Of a stretch of DNA of 64,000 nt, positions 23,035 to 35,843 are shown piece by piece. A model generated the notes under the pieces. It searched no databases. It was not told where the DNA came from and saw only the letters and a list, made by a program, of their open reading frames with translations. Where the stretch lies: positions 1,902,677-1,966,676 of the forward strand of contig CADCXD010000007.1 in NCBI GenBank assembly GCA_902806575.1, in the 5' to 3' direction. The stretch is from Jackrogersella multiformis. Taxonomy: Eukaryota; Ascomycota; Sordariomycetes; Xylariales; Hypoxylaceae. Made by a program: the position numbers and the translations under genes. The first letter of the stretch is position 1. The number at the start of each line of letters is the position of its first letter.

Positions 23035-24217
23035 CTTATAATATTCGAAGGATCATTCCGGTAGGAAGTACGAGGAAACCTATTCAACTCTAGACACGAC
23101 TGTTCTTGATATCTGGTCTTCTTCCCATCGATGTTCTAGTTCCGCTTATGGGAACACCGCTGCTTCTCTTATAATTTCTCTCGACACAACGTGCTAAAAG
23201 GAGTAGGGTGAAATCGGAATTGCATTACACAGCGGTGGCTCGAATTTCCTCCAAGAGACACGAAATCTGAAGTGACGCAACTCCGCCCTAATGGATCTCC
23301 TTTTATACATGACCCTCCGGAAGCTCACTCCGTCGGTGCCTTGCGAGGGCTAAATGCTGGCTATCGTCGTTACTAGATTTATTCATTTTCGGTGGTTCGT
23401 GTCAGTAATCTAATTACCCAGACCCAATTTAGCAATCAAAGTTAGAGGTAGAATCTATCATGCCCCGAATCGAGTTGTCTGAGAATGGTAATTAATGCCG
23501 TGTCTAAGGTGGTATGTACTAAATAAATCCAATTTATCCGCGTCCAATCATATTCGATGACTCCTATATATCATGAATTAGCTGATTTTATCATATCTAC
23601 TTTGTACTCATTAGTATCTCTCTACAATGTGTTTATGGTCGTATTGTAAGCTTTACCACGTACGAATCTCGGCCTGCAGCTTCAGACGCCTGCGAACTAG
23701 AGAAATAGCGAGGGGAGTATGCCTCCCCCTCTCCCCCCCGCGTAGCCACCATGCCATCACAGCACCAATCGAGACAGGTGGATGAGCTTCTTGCCTGGGT
23801 GGTAGGCTAATGCGGGGGTTGCACGCGGGAGACACTTCCAATGGGGTGAGTATGCTATATACCCAACCGTACTAGACATATAATAGGCAGCTGAGCGAGG
23901 CCAACTCGTTAACTCTAGATGAACGTCACTATGTTGGGAGCAGCATTAGACTATAAGCCGAATAATTACTCTTATAGAGGGTGTGAAGCATCTTATTGTG
24001 CGTAGTTTTCTGGTAGCACGAGTATGTCGTTCCTTTTTTAAACTCTTTCTATATATATACTTCATCCAAGATATATACTCTCCCTCCCCCCCTTACTCCT
24101 GGGCTTGACCTTCGTCGGTAACTAGGTATCGTCGCAAAATATGTGTTAATTCGATCTATCACATTCATCTTCTATCTTCTTATTTTTTCACATAGGTATA
24201 TAAAATTTGCAGCCACA
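23035..24217. other. Intergenic region between two MFS genes
   Basis: 1.2 kb divergent spacer; a C-rich/T-rich tract near 23720-23740 and short pyrimidine tracts before the sugar transporter ATG. No gene or clear repeat seen. Confidence 0.5.
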
Positions 24218-26553
24218 ATGGCTCTAGTAACGAAGGCAGATATTCGCCTTCACTCATTATGCATCTTCTTCGCGGTTGGCTCATTTGTCTGGGGGTAGGA
24301 ATCTTCTCTCTACCGTTGAATAATCATGTTTCCTAGTTGATAATTTCAATCTTTCGAAGTTGTTAAAAATCGTCATTTGGCACTTGACACCCGGAAGCAG
24401 TTAACCTAGAGCAGCATATACGCAAAGATATAGGAGCCGCTGTTGATATTTTCTGTCGCAGGTATAATGTCGGCATCCTCTCGTCCGTACTGGTCCATCC
24501 TGGTTTCATTCAGGCAATGGGGCATCCTACACCGTCAAGGAAGGGGGTAATCACGGCTATTTATTACTTAGGAACTTGGTATGCTGCTCTTCCCATGTGT
24601 ACTCTTGATATTTACAATTTACATAAACTAATCGGGTGGCAGTGAGTAGTTTTCGCCTTGCTGAACCTTCTCCAGGCCACAGCTTAGTTTAGAGGTTACT
24701 TACTACGGAAGAGCCCCCCCCCCCCCCTAAGGTACCCTGCTACGGGCTATGTGACTCCTATAAGCAAAGCTTCGTGTCTGTTATATAAAAGTCCCTAACC
24801 GCCTGTAGGGATAAGCTATGTGTTCATCTCCCACCCGATTAGTGACCTCTTCGGACGGCGGCACGCGGCCCTGGCTGGCATTCTTACCGTCGCTGTCGGT
24901 AATGCCTTTGAGTGTGGGGCTACGGGATCTGGCGCATATGCCATGATGATCGTCGGTCGAATCATATCAGGAATTGGCGTAGGCATGTTGTCGACTTCCG
25001 TGCCCTTATACCAAAGGTTATCCCTAACGGCCTCCTTTCTCACTCCTTCCCTTTCTTCTAGCTGGGAGAGAGCGTACACTAACACTTCGCTCAGCGAGGT
25101 TGCCCCGGCTGGTAAGCGCGGAAAATACGTCGTCCTCAATCACGTTGGCTTCGTCGCCGGTCTAGCAGCTGGGTTCTGGTGAGGATATCTAAATTTATTG
25201 GACCTCGAAACGAGATGTGAATTCACTAACAGAGTGGGGGAAAAAATAGGGTCGGGTACGCCGTGACATTCTGGAATGCCACTGCGTACGATATCTATGT
25301 CTCGTGGCGCATTTCCCTTGCCGTTGTATTGGTTCCGTGCTTCATCTTCGGAATCGGGCTTCCGCTCCTCCCTGAGACGTAAGTTCCGCTGTTCTAAACT
25401 AAGAACTCACTCGATGTCGTTCAAACACATCACTCATTGCTAACGCTGCCAGGGCAGTCCGCGCTGGCTCATTGAGCACGGCCACTACGACATGGCACAC
25501 AAATCGTTATACTGGCTTCGAGAGGGCAGCTTCACCGAGCTAGAGATCGACGCCGAACTAGCGCACATCCGGGAGAACGTGGAGGCGCACCGTGCCTCCG
25601 GAGAAGCAACATGGATGTCCCTATTTAGAGACAGAAACCTATTCGAACGTCTGTGGCGCGCTTCCTTGCTACAATTCATGGCACAGATGTGCGGCGCTAC
25701 CGCCATGAAGTATTACCTGCCCACGCTCTTCGCGAGGCTGGGCCTGCCCACGCGAGTCACCCTGATGGCTGGCGGTATCGAGTCGACATTGAAGATCGGC
25801 ATGACCATCATTGAGATGTTTCTCATTGACCACCTCGGCCGAAGGGTTACGCTGACCGTAGGCTGTGTTGCGATGGGTTTCGGCATGCTGGTAAGTTTTA
25901 TCTAGGCTACCACCAACTCTACCCCCCCCTTTCTCCTAGCCAACGTAGAGAGAGAATTAGCTAATCGTCATCGGTTCAAGATCAATGGAGTTCTGGGCCA
26001 GGTGTACCCAGACAACACAAACCGCACCGCGGACGTGGTATGCATCGTGTTTATATTTATCTATGCTCTTGGGTATAGCATGGGCTTTGGTCCTGCCGCC
26101 TGGGTATACGGCTCCGAGGTAAGACCTGCTCAAGCCCCAATCAGCCAAGATCATGAACAGCTAATGTCAACCCTAGATATTCCCAACATCTGTTCGCGCA
26201 CGCGGGCTTAACTTATCTGCATCAGCCGGAGCTATCGGCTCTATCGTCGTGGCCCAAGTCTGGCCCGTCGGTATAGACACGGTTGGCTCTAACATCTATT
26301 TCTTTTTTATGACGGTGAACTTTTTCTGCATCCCTGTAAGCCCATGTAGCTACCCAGTTCGAACCTTTACCTACTATTCTCGTCTAACCCTCTAAAATAG
26401 ATCATCGTTCTCTTCTACCCCGAGACAAAGGGCCGACCGTTAGAGGACATGGACCTTCTATTCAACAAGGCTATCAGGGGAGCCGTCGAAGATGTCGATG
26501 AACATTCCGAGCCTGTGCTTCCCAAAAACTTTAGCCATATGTCGCAGAGCTGA
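24218..26553 (+). CDS. MFS sugar (hexose-type) transporter with many introns; one junction abnormal
   Basis: Nine exons read by family continuity: 24218-24294, 24462-24578, 24816-25016, 25095-25178, 25250-25378, 25458-25890, 25981-26118, 26177-26335, 26401-26553 (496 residues). Sugar-porter motifs: GYNVGILSSVLVHPGF (TM1), DLFGRRHAALAG (motif A), GRIISGIGVGMLSTSVPLYQ, PLLPETPRWLIEHGHYDMA, DHLGRRVTLTVG, FGPAAWVYGSE, and the C-terminal FYPETKGRPLEDMDLLF. The protein should carry sugars by proton symport at the plasma membrane. The exon 2/3 junction is odd: the family-like acceptor at 24808 would restore TWISYVF but is one base out of phase. Only the acceptor at 24815 keeps the frame, at the cost of two residues at the start of TM2. 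The intervening intron is long and contains C14. The gene may be weakly functional or decaying. Confidence 0.78.
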
Positions 26554-26935
26554 GGTGTAAATGACCTCGAGCAAGCAAGTGGTCACATCGATTTGCCCGA
26601 CGAGGGTTATCTTATCTGCTAAATATATATGTGGATGAGGCTGTGTTTTGGATATTTCAAGACTGCTAGAACGGTCAGATGGTTATCGCCTGATATGGTG
26701 AATCTTGACTTACCTGCCATCTATCACGGATTGCCAATATCTGTAACAAGCTCATTGTGTCATAATCGTTGCTGACTTGTCACTCTTGAATACCTAAGCG
26801 ATTCTATGCGATGTGCAGAAACAAAAAAAATGCGCATTTCGTTGGTATCTACCAAAAACGCCTACCCAATGCTGTGTTTGCTGTTATCTTTCATGATCAT
26901 GATAGAGCGACCGATTCGACAGCCCTCGAGATATC
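26554..26935. other. Convergent 3' spacer
   Basis: 382 bp between the stops of the sugar transporter (+) and the peroxin (-). No feature seen beyond A/T-rich 3'-UTR-like sequence. Confidence 0.5.
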
Positions 26936-28852
26936 TCATTCAAGGCCCATTTGAGCCTCATCGCCAATGCCCCACTGGCCTTGATCCTTCCCATGTCCTT
27001 GGATTTCCAACTCCAGCGCCGGTGTCAAACTACCACCATCATCGTTGGAACGCAGGCTCGCGGCCTCACTCGTCCTCCTAGACCGGTGAGTGCCGCCCGT
27101 AGCTCGCCGGCGTAGTTGGGGCCCCCCTGATAGCCTGAACATAGCTGACTTGGATGAGGTGCTGAGGACTGAGACTGCATCGTCTTCCTCCTTCGATTCA
27201 TTTTTACCTGGTTCTGCATCCGTGTGATTTTCTGGATTAGAGCTAGAGATGGCAGACGTATCGACGACGTGATCCGAGCTAAGTATCGGAACGGGGCGTG
27301 GTCGAGCAGGTAATTCGGGTGGCGGGGGAGAAGACATATCGTCTGAAACCTCGACAAGCTCGGCATCACGATACCATTTGCGGCGCCGCGTCCATCGACC
27401 CCATCCATCATTACCTCGACGGCCGTTCTGCCACTACGCGGTTGTAAGCAACATCGAACCTCAAGGCGTGGAGCTATTATATAACACACGCACCTTATTG
27501 TCATAAAAAACCCATCCGTTCTTACCCGCTTCCGTGTCATAGTCCACATCTTCGAGATCGGGAGCGCCATCAACTCGCCATCTGCTCTGTTCGACCCACC
27601 TCCACTTGGCATGCCCGTCCTCTACCTCTGGTAGTTCGAATTCGTCCTTCGGGGGAACTGAATTGTTGTGCTCGTCCGTCCAAGCCGCGCGCTCGTAGGC
27701 GAACAGACTATTTGTCCATCCCAACCCCAGCCAGCGTCTCTGGTTCTCGTATATGATGAAAGTGAAGCGTACACCCGAGTCCTTAGCTCCGGAGCGGCCA
27801 CTGCGTTTAAGGGCTGCTGTTAGGGCAGATGTTGATATCTTTGCGGTCTTGTTCGGCTGCTTCGCTTTGGAACCTATAGCCGTGCTGCTGGCCTGGTCGC
27901 CACCATTAGCCTCTTCGGGATTTGATTTGGCTGGTTCTTCAAATTGCAACCCCGTCACCAATCTTGCCAGCCTCCGTATGGTGGCGCTCCGCCATAGCAA
28001 TGTTCGGGATACCCGACAGATTCTCGAGTGCCAGGTGAGTAGTAGGGTTCCAAATACCAAGACCACCCTCTTTGTGGTAACGATTCTCAGCGGCGGAAGA
28101 GTTAAGGCGACCCAGGCGGGAGTAATGGCTAATATCCGAACGAATAGCGTAGTAAGTGCTGGACGCGTGGTCGCGCTGGTCGCGGTCCGCTGGGTAGATA
28201 AGAAATCGGTCATCTCGAGCAGAGGTTCGAGCAGGATGTTGCACCTTGTGGTAAAGACTTTGACGGTATCGACAATCTCATCCAATGTCTTCTGATGCCT
28301 CGTACTGGTGATCTCACTCGCGTTGCGCGGATGCTGACCATTTGCGCCTCCTGCGGCGGATGCGCCGGAGGGTTTTTTGTCCTTGTTGTTGGCCATGCTC
28401 AGATGTTCGGCCCAGCCACTGCTGGATAGCGGACTGTACCGCCGCCCGTACATCCCTCCTATGATGCCCATGACTACCACGATGGGGCCGGCGAGTCGCA
28501 CAACGACGTCGCCATATTGCACAGCCGCCCAGAAGATGACTAGCAGTAAGAAGCTCTCCCACGGGTCGCCGGTAGTCCAGGTTAATAAGCCTACCAGCTT
28601 GTTCAAAGGCAAGAGGAAGGGATGGCTGTAAGCGAGAGCGCGGGTGATCTGTGGCGGCGTGGCGAGCAGAAGCGGCGACTTCTGGTGTACGAGGATAGTA
28701 GACCTCCGCTTGGCGGCTGAGGCGGCAGTAGAAAGGTTGGCGGGGGAGAAGGAGGCGTACGTCGGAGGAGCGTATGTAGGAGGAAGGAGATCGGAAGGGT
28801 TTGCAGGGGAGCCGTCGACGTCGCCGCGAGGAGTGGGTTTCGGGGTCGACAT
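26936..28852 (-). CDS. PEX23/PEX30-family peroxin with dysferlin domain
   Basis: Exons 28852-27494 and 27427-26936 (intron GTGCGT...GGCAG, 66 bp), 616 residues. The N-terminal third has two to three hydrophobic stretches (ESFLLLVIFWAAVQYGDVVV, GPIVVVMGIIGGMYG, FVRILAITPAWVALTLPPL) typical of the Pex24/Pex30 integral membrane region. The C-terminal part is a dysferlin module: DysFN in RFTFIIYENQRRWLGLGW with ERAAWTD, and DysFC in WRWVEQSRWRVDG ... GWVFYDNKNG ... WTRRRKWYRDAEL, the last crossing the splice. These proteins act at ER-peroxisome contact sites and control peroxisome number and size. The tail (about 110 residues) is acidic/Ser-rich and disordered. It converges with the sugar transporter; the start region lies 1.4 kb from the next gene. 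Confidence 0.87.
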
Positions 28853-30239
28853 GTGTGTCAGCCAAGGCGTGTCCTAAAGCGCGGAAGCAATAAGAAGATA
28901 AAGGTCAGTCTTTAAGCGGAAGTATATTGAGCCATACGATACCTAGGGGTAGAGATATTATTATTTCCTAGATGTCTAGATGCCCGGATGCCTAGATATT
29001 GAGATGTCAAGAGGCTAAGATGTTAAGAAGCGAAGCTGAATATGGAAATATGGAAATATGGAAATACGGAAATCTGGAAATATGACGAGGTTTGAACGGG
29101 AAATGCCGAGGCTTATGCACTTTAATCATAAACAGTTTTAATGACGCCTTCATTAAACTCAAGGGCAGAAGGAATAATGGATGGATGATGCGCAGGAAAT
29201 ATGTATCATGGATGTGATGTGTGTGTACGGTAAGCATTAGGCGGAAGAAATAAAAGCAACAGCTTCAGATATCGTAACTTACCAGAGCAGCCATCAAGGG
29301 CTGCTTAGTGTACCTGTCTAAGAAAAGAAGAAAAGAAGAAAAGTTGTTGCTTCACACGATGCGAACTGTTTCCTTTTCTTGGTTCCAAGGACCAAGGTTC
29401 TCGGTAGATTCGACCGATACTTACTATTAATATTTAATTCAATACATAGATACACAGTAAACCACCTGCAACCCACAACCCGACAACCGAGCTAGGTTAG
29501 CTGGATTGGCAAGAACTTTACTCTTCTTTCTAGCCTATTGCTGCTACCTCTGCTGACATTCCGTTTTCGACACGACGTCATTAGATACCTCAGTCAGGTA
29601 AGTAATGGATCTCCGTACGCTGCGTAGTGGTAGGTACCTGTAGGTACATATATGTAGGTAGGCTAGGTACATAGGTACCTACATACACAGGCCTAGGTAG
29701 GTACCTCATGTACCTAAGTGGTTGTTAAGCGTACCTAGGTAGGTAGTCTCTTCCGTAACCCACCTTAACCCCATAGATTCTAGGCCATAATGCGGGGGCA
29801 ACGCTAAATTCTCTTCTCGGTACGGATTTATGGATGTATTTTCACATGCATCTCGTAACATTATCATATCTACCTACCTAGGTAGTGTAGTTTCTCTATT
29901 ATAGTAAAGATTACACAATAAATTTACGTAATACGTGTCTTTCCCTATAGATAGACTAGGTATTTACCGTTATTTTAAGGTACCCTAGTCATGTTACAAA
30001 CTTATCGCAAACTCATCGCAACGCATATGTACCTAATAGCGAGGGAGACAGACAGTAAATAAAGAGAAAGAATGCAGTAATACTAAACCCATACCTTCGC
30101 CTACCTAGGTAGCTCACTTCCCATTCCATGTAAACCTCTCAACCTCATCATCACTTCAAAAGTCCACTCTCTAGAATAGACCTCTCTGTTCGTTCCTGCG
30201 GACGAGTTGCACCTGAAACTCCCTAACCATCCATGGATG
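28853..30239. other. Intergenic region with tandem GGAAATAT and CTAGGT arrays
   Basis: 1.4 kb, no gene. Short tandem units: (GGAAATAT)-like repeats about 29041-29085, AGAAGAAA runs about 29320-29340, and a dense TACCTAGGTA/GTAGGTAC cluster at 29630-29750. Confidence 0.55.
29630..29750. repeat. Dense TACCTAGGTA palindrome cluster
   Basis: Overlapping GTAGGTACC, CTAGGTAC, GCCTAGGTAGG and GTACCTAGGTAGG units in both orientations. Among the densest runs of this motif in the window. Confidence 0.7.
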
Positions 30240-33200
30240 TCACGATTCGAAGCACTTGATATCACCACCACTCACAAGTCGGAGCCATTTAATAAAGCCG
30301 CGAGCTTGGATCCTACCATTCTCCAACTTGCTTCCTCTGCTCCGGTCGAAAACAAGTCTCGATGATGAACCGTCCTTATTTCTCAAAACCAAAACGCTTC
30401 CCTTAGAATTCGGTACGTTTTCTCGAGAGAACCCGGCTATTTCTACTGGGTTGATGATAACATTGACTGGGCCCTGTCTGGTCCCCATCGTCTTTCGGTC
30501 CGCGCTGTGGAAGAGTTGGACACAGCCTTCTTGCTCGCTTAGTCTCCTCCATGATACGTCACCTTTACTGTAGAGCGATAATTCGAAGTCTGCATCGGCC
30601 AGGAACAACTCGGCATTTACAATACTACCAACAGGGCCGGTGGTAGTAGTAGTCATAGGAACATTTGCCGTCGCTGTTGGTTGGATAGGAGAGACAGTGT
30701 CAATTTTAGGCGATAAATCCTCTTTTTGCTTCTCTGTCTTTGTCGGGTTGCTCACGTCTTTATTATGCTGTACCATCTGGTTCTTTCGAGTGGTTGTTTG
30801 TCTATCCTGTGCACCATTTTTTACTACACCGTTTCTCTCTGATCCAGAGACAAACGACGTGCTAGGGTTCTCCATAGCGATTCCGAAAGTCGATCCAGGC
30901 GATACTACTTTAGCCATTCCATCTTCAGGAACCGTGGTAGCTTTATTCCCCAAAGTTGGGTGGATTGGAACATTTTCAATTGGAACGGAGGCCGCGAAAA
31001 GAGATTTAGGCTCGGAAAGTTGGGTAGTTGACTTTTGATTCTCCAATTTCGCCGTACTTGCGGGATGGTCTTGAGCGGTAAATTTGAGAGTTTCAGCAAT
31101 GATTTTAATCAAATCATTATTGTCGATCTGCGCTCCCTCGGAATGCAGTCCGTTGCCCGACGATGACCTATTTGACTGGCCAGGGCCTTGCATCGCACAA
31201 GGTCCGCCTTCATGCGACTGAGTGATGTCGGATGTGAGGGCCCTGTAAGGTTCTTGGGAATCTGTGCCGGATGAGAAGACGACTGATAGGCCGCTTGCCT
31301 CCCTCGAAAGCCTGCGGGCTGAATCTATACCTTCAGCCATTGATGCCGTTGGGCGGCTCCCCCGTGCTTCACGTGGCGAGTTGACCGGCAGTCTTGGTTC
31401 TTTGGCATTCTCGGTGCTTCTCAGGCCGTAGAACGCCCAAGGGCGATTGGCACTGTTGTGGGGTTTTGCGGTAGATGGAGAGACCCGGTTCCAATCATCC
31501 ATTTCACAATCGAGGGTATCATCAACCTCCGAGTCAGAAGCTGAATAATCTTCGTCGCCGGTTATTTCACCTCCCCTCTCTCGCCACTCCTCCATCAACT
31601 TCTCCAGGTCTGACGGGTCGGTCGACACTGCCTCTGATTCAGAACTTGAGCTGTCTGAATCGTCGCCATCTACCACTAGATCTAGCTCCGCAGCGGCCGA
31701 AAGCCCCTTGCGTTCTGAGGCTGTGTTAGTAGATTCCTCGACTGGTGTGAGTGGAGAAGCAGAAGGAGGATGGTCTGTAACAACTGTTTGATTAACAACG
31801 TGCAAGCGAGTCACCAAGAGGAAGAGAAGGAACAGGACAGGACAGGACTGGTAAAAAAAAATCACGCCTAACGTCGAAAATGAATTGCTTACCACCATTT
31901 CGCGCCATTAACCGGTCCTCCCACGTCTTAAACCCTTCTCTCTCGGCAATCCACCGACGTGCAGCGTTAAAAGGATGGTCTGGCTCGGCGGGTGCTTTGC
32001 GCCGATACAGCGGAAATTCAAGCAAGTCCCGAGCTGGAAACCATCCGACGGTCTGCGATTCGTCAAAGAACATCACGGGGAATTTCCTCAACCTAACCTT
32101 AGAGCCGCCATCCTCATATCCTGGCGCCCAGCCAAGGATCTTATTCGAGTCGTAAATGTAGCAATTGGGCGGCTGGGACCTTTTCTTGAGGAGGCCAGTG
32201 TCATTAAGATCGATGTCCTTCAGACCACTCCCATTCTGGTGATCCCATCCAAGAATCATGACCGGGTATATCTGATTACCTTCTTTCCGAGCACCGTTTG
32301 ATTTCCAGCGACCATAATAGATATGGAATGTCTTTGGATGAGTAACCCCGTCCCATGACTCCGGGGACTTTTGACGACTTGATGGTATGCCTGGTTCCCA
32401 ACGCCCCTCGGCCGCGGCATTCTTCGAGGTCGACGGCATCCCTTGAGTTAAGCCTGAGGCTAGACTAGCTGCACGAGACAGTGAAGGTTCACCTAGTTCC
32501 TTTCCCTTCACCTGCTGTTTCGGGGAGCTCTTATCACGGCGACGGATTGAATTAGAACTAGGAGGCTTGTAGCCATTTGTGTAAGCTTCCTCCGCGACTT
32601 GGTTGTTCAATTTTGCTAGACTCTCACTGCAGTCTACTACCCGATAACCGAGCGCCTTAACAGCTAGATCCCGATTGCGATCCGGGAAGCCGTGATATGT
32701 ACCATTGAGATGCTTGGCAGCACCCTGGACGGAGTTTCTGGTAAAACGAAGGCTATGCTCCTCGCACTTCAGAATGTACCATTTTTGGCTACCGGCGGGC
32801 CATTCTACAATTGTATCTTTGTGCTTCGCACTGCCATTCTGGTAAACCTCGTCAAAGGTGACGGTCCGCTCTGCGGGATGGGAAGATTCGTTTGATGGCG
32901 TAGGCGCAGGGGTACGGAATGGGTTGACAGAGGTATTAACGCGTAGTCGCTTAGGGGTGAATTCTTTAGACATGGGTGCCTTACGTTTTCTTGACTGGAC
33001 ACGCATTATCAGACGTCGCTCCCCACGGATGGTTTCGCCCTGGACGGTACAACTTAAGGGCTTGCATAATCCAAATGGCTGAGTTGGACTCTGGGACGCC
33101 GGCGAGCTCCCAGGCATCAGTCCATGATGTCCCTCGAGGCGATTGGGACCAATACTTACATCTTGAACCAGGGAGATTCTACTGCTTGAAGTATTGGCTG

Positions 33201-33603
33201 ACTCACGTGGATTTTGCAGAGCATCACGTGCCGTGGCCGGCAATCCTTCGTTCACAGGCGTGCTAAACTTGAGTCCTTCATGGTAAGCAGCTTCGTGACG
33301 GGCACGTTCTACCATATGCGACTTCTCGATAAGCCCAACACGCCTGCGGTGGCTAGCTTCGATCTCATGAAGGTCATGCTTGAGGCTCTTTTCGGCCATG
33401 GGCAAGATGGTATCCCGGTATAAGGCTGAAGGCACAGTGGCCTTCAACTTTCGGAGGCTTTCTTCATTGATCGAGCGAAGTTCTTGCTCTTCCTTCTCGA
33501 ACAGTTCTTCCTGGAGAGCTAGATCTGACTTGTGCTTCGCTATCATGCGATCTCTCTCCGCATTCCAAGTTTGGTGAAACTCCGGTGCGGTGGAGGAGTC
33601 CAT
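30240..33603 (-). CDS. Unrecognised 1081-residue protein with a C-x2-H...H-x5-H cluster
   Basis: Two exons, 33603-31893 and 31774-30240 (intron GTAAGC...TTACAG, 118 bp, phase 1). I do not recognise the family. Visible parts: an N-terminal charged coiled-coil (residues about 14-110, ERDRMIAKHKSDLALQEELF...), basic nuclear-localisation-like patches (RKRKAP about 205, PKRLR about 217), and a cysteine/histidine cluster in KWYILKCEEHSLRF ... AAKHLNGTYH (C280, H283, H298, H304) that could bind zinc. A repeated-looking W/G region follows (IYPVMILGWDHQ, KILGWAPGYEDGG, FPVMFFDESQTVGWFPARDL). Exon 2 begins with an acidic Asp/Ser/Glu tract and ends with a beta-rich domain (VNVIINPVEIAGF ... SVLVLRNKDGSSSRLVF ... 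GFIKWLRLVSGG). The layout suggests a nuclear, possibly chromatin-associated protein; that is inference only. Confidence 0.7.
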
Positions 33604-34337
33604 CTTACGAAATATGATATGGTTGAGGTGTTCTAAGTGTCAACCACGACAGTTTCAACTGTTAGACCAAGCGAATAGGGAGTGTGATTATGATTGCGTA
33701 TGCATATGAAGGGACCAGCCCCGCGAATAAGCAGATTTGCTCCCCAACCCTGGGTACGACGCGAAATTCGTTCACAGGTCGGTCTAATACTACGTGAGTA
33801 AATGGAATATCAAGCATACCGAGGGGTGTGACGATATTATTCACGGTGAAAAATAGTGTACACTGTGTAGGGAAGGAAGGAGGCCAGGAGTAAGTGCGAT
33901 AGACATGTCCCCGATGGTTATAAATTGGTGGAAGCGACCAGTCTTCTCACTTGGTAAGAGTAGTTGAAAGATGAAGAGTCCCCCAGCTTTAGCTAATAAG
34001 GAAGAAAGGACATACTTGCAAGATAAGAGCGAGATATTAATACTTACCTACCTAGAGGTGCCGAAAGAGGTAGGGTAGATCACGTTACTTAGATTTGAGT
34101 GGCCTGTGTTTTGCTGTTCAGAATATCGACGATCAGATTGACTATTCTGAAAGGATGAAGAGAGGCCGAGTTTTAGAACCCAAGCAACCAAAGGTGGTTA
34201 TGATCCTGTCCGTCCTACTTGGTTGGCATTAATTCAGATGAGGGTTATAGGTAACGGTTGGGTTTCGATATTGGATTTGAGTAAAATCTAATGCAACTCC
34301 GTCGAGTAAAAGCTGGGGGCAGTACGTCTGTAGATAT

Positions 34338-34365
34338 GGAAGATGGAAGATGGAAGATGGAAGAC
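34338..34365. repeat. Tandem heptamer (GGAAGAT)x4
   Basis: Three perfect units plus GGAAGAC, followed by degenerate GGCAGAC/GGCAGGT units to about 34388. Confidence 0.8.
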
Positions 34366-34689
34366 GGCAGACGGCAGGTGGCAGATGGTGAGATGAAGCT
34401 TTCAAGTTCGGAGATCTAAACGGATATAAGAGATAAATAAGGTGGATAGAAAAGTAAGTATATCAGGTAGCACCTACCTAACATTATAGCTTTCAAGGTT
34501 GTGCTTGATCTCGATTACCTACCTACCTAGGTAGGTAAGTAGGTAAGTTCAATCTTGAACTTGAACTTCAACTTCAACTTTAACTTCCCATGCCTATCTA
34601 GGTACCTTAGGTTCCATTAGCCCTCATATGAACCTTGGAAGGCCTTAAAAGATGGATAAGCGCGAGCGGGTAGCTACGTAGGTGAGGCG

Positions 34690-34935
34690 TAAAATTAAAA
34701 AGATTTTATGTCTTAAAATATATGAATGTTTAAAAAGCAAACGATTAATCGATTATATATACTTAAGTATATTATAATAATTTATATAAAATATTATTAA
34801 TTTCTTTAAAAAATTATATATGAAATATTAAATTTTTTTTTTTTAACGATAAGGTTTTTTATTTTATTTTAATTATTTTTAAACGGTTATTTTTTATTAA
34901 ATGTTTATTAAAAATTAATATACATTCATCGGGTT
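34690..34935. repeat. Short AT-rich patch, possibly RIP-mutated repeat remnant
   Basis: About 245 bp composed almost wholly of A and T with a few CG dinucleotides (AACGATTAATCGAT, TTAACGATAAGG, AAACGG), abruptly bounded by normal sequence. Composition resembles the large block at 49-58 kb. Origin not identifiable. Confidence 0.45.
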
Positions 34936-35753
34936 GATCAGGTACTTAAAAGCCCTTGTCGGTCGAGCCTTATAAGTACATAATTTCCGGGCTCTCCCTC
35001 GTCGCCTAAATGCATAAATGCAAAATACCCCTAGGTATTTCTACTTTGTACTAGCAAATAAATCGATTAATCTTAGTTTAGATTAGCGCTATAACCTTCA
35101 GTTACCCCTTTATTTTTAAAGCTGGCTTTTACCTTTAAATCATATCATCGAACTTTCACACTTCGTATAATTTCTTTAATAATAATGATTCGATAACAAA
35201 GGAATCTAGCATATGTTGAACAGCCGAATCTTATGTAAGACCGTGCAGAATCTTTAACATATCAATTTATATAACAATCTTAAAGAAGCTCTCAATTTTC
35301 TCAGCGCTTCCCTTACTAGTAAAACGAGAGATAACCTCGCAGATGGATGACCTTACGGGTGCTCGTGGGTGGCAGGGAATCTATATTGGAATCTGGATGC
35401 CTATTATATCCTAGGAGCTGGCCGAGACTTCTCGGGCTATAAGGTCTTTGTCCGGGGAGTCATGTTCAGATAACCATACATATGAGATCCTCTCAGTACC
35501 ATGACTAAAACATACCATGGTATTGCTACCTAGGTACCTAGGTGATATATACCCAGGTAGTATAAATTATAAAAATTCAATATCACAGGATAGTTTCATT
35601 GGCAACGCCTACGCAACCAAGTTCTATATGTTCTCACGCGGTGTGACCAACCCAAGTGAAGATGTCACCATGGCGACGAAACCTGAATTTAATAAACATG
35701 AGAACCTGGGTACCTAGGTACGCACGCATATAAAATCTTTAAGAGATTTTATA

Positions 35754-35843
35754 CTGGTACTTGGTTAAGCACTGTCTGTTTAGCTAATTAAAGCGCAGTG
35801 CCGACCAGGGCATAAGGCGAACTTTGTGTGTAGCCAGTACCAG
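35754..35843. mobile_element. Candidate miniature inverted-repeat element, family C (90 bp)
   Basis: TA-flanked (35752-35753 and 35844-35845) with ends CTGGTACTTGG and CCAGTACCAG, an inverted repeat of about 8-10 bp. Only one copy seen in the window, so the call rests on structure alone. Confidence 0.4.
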
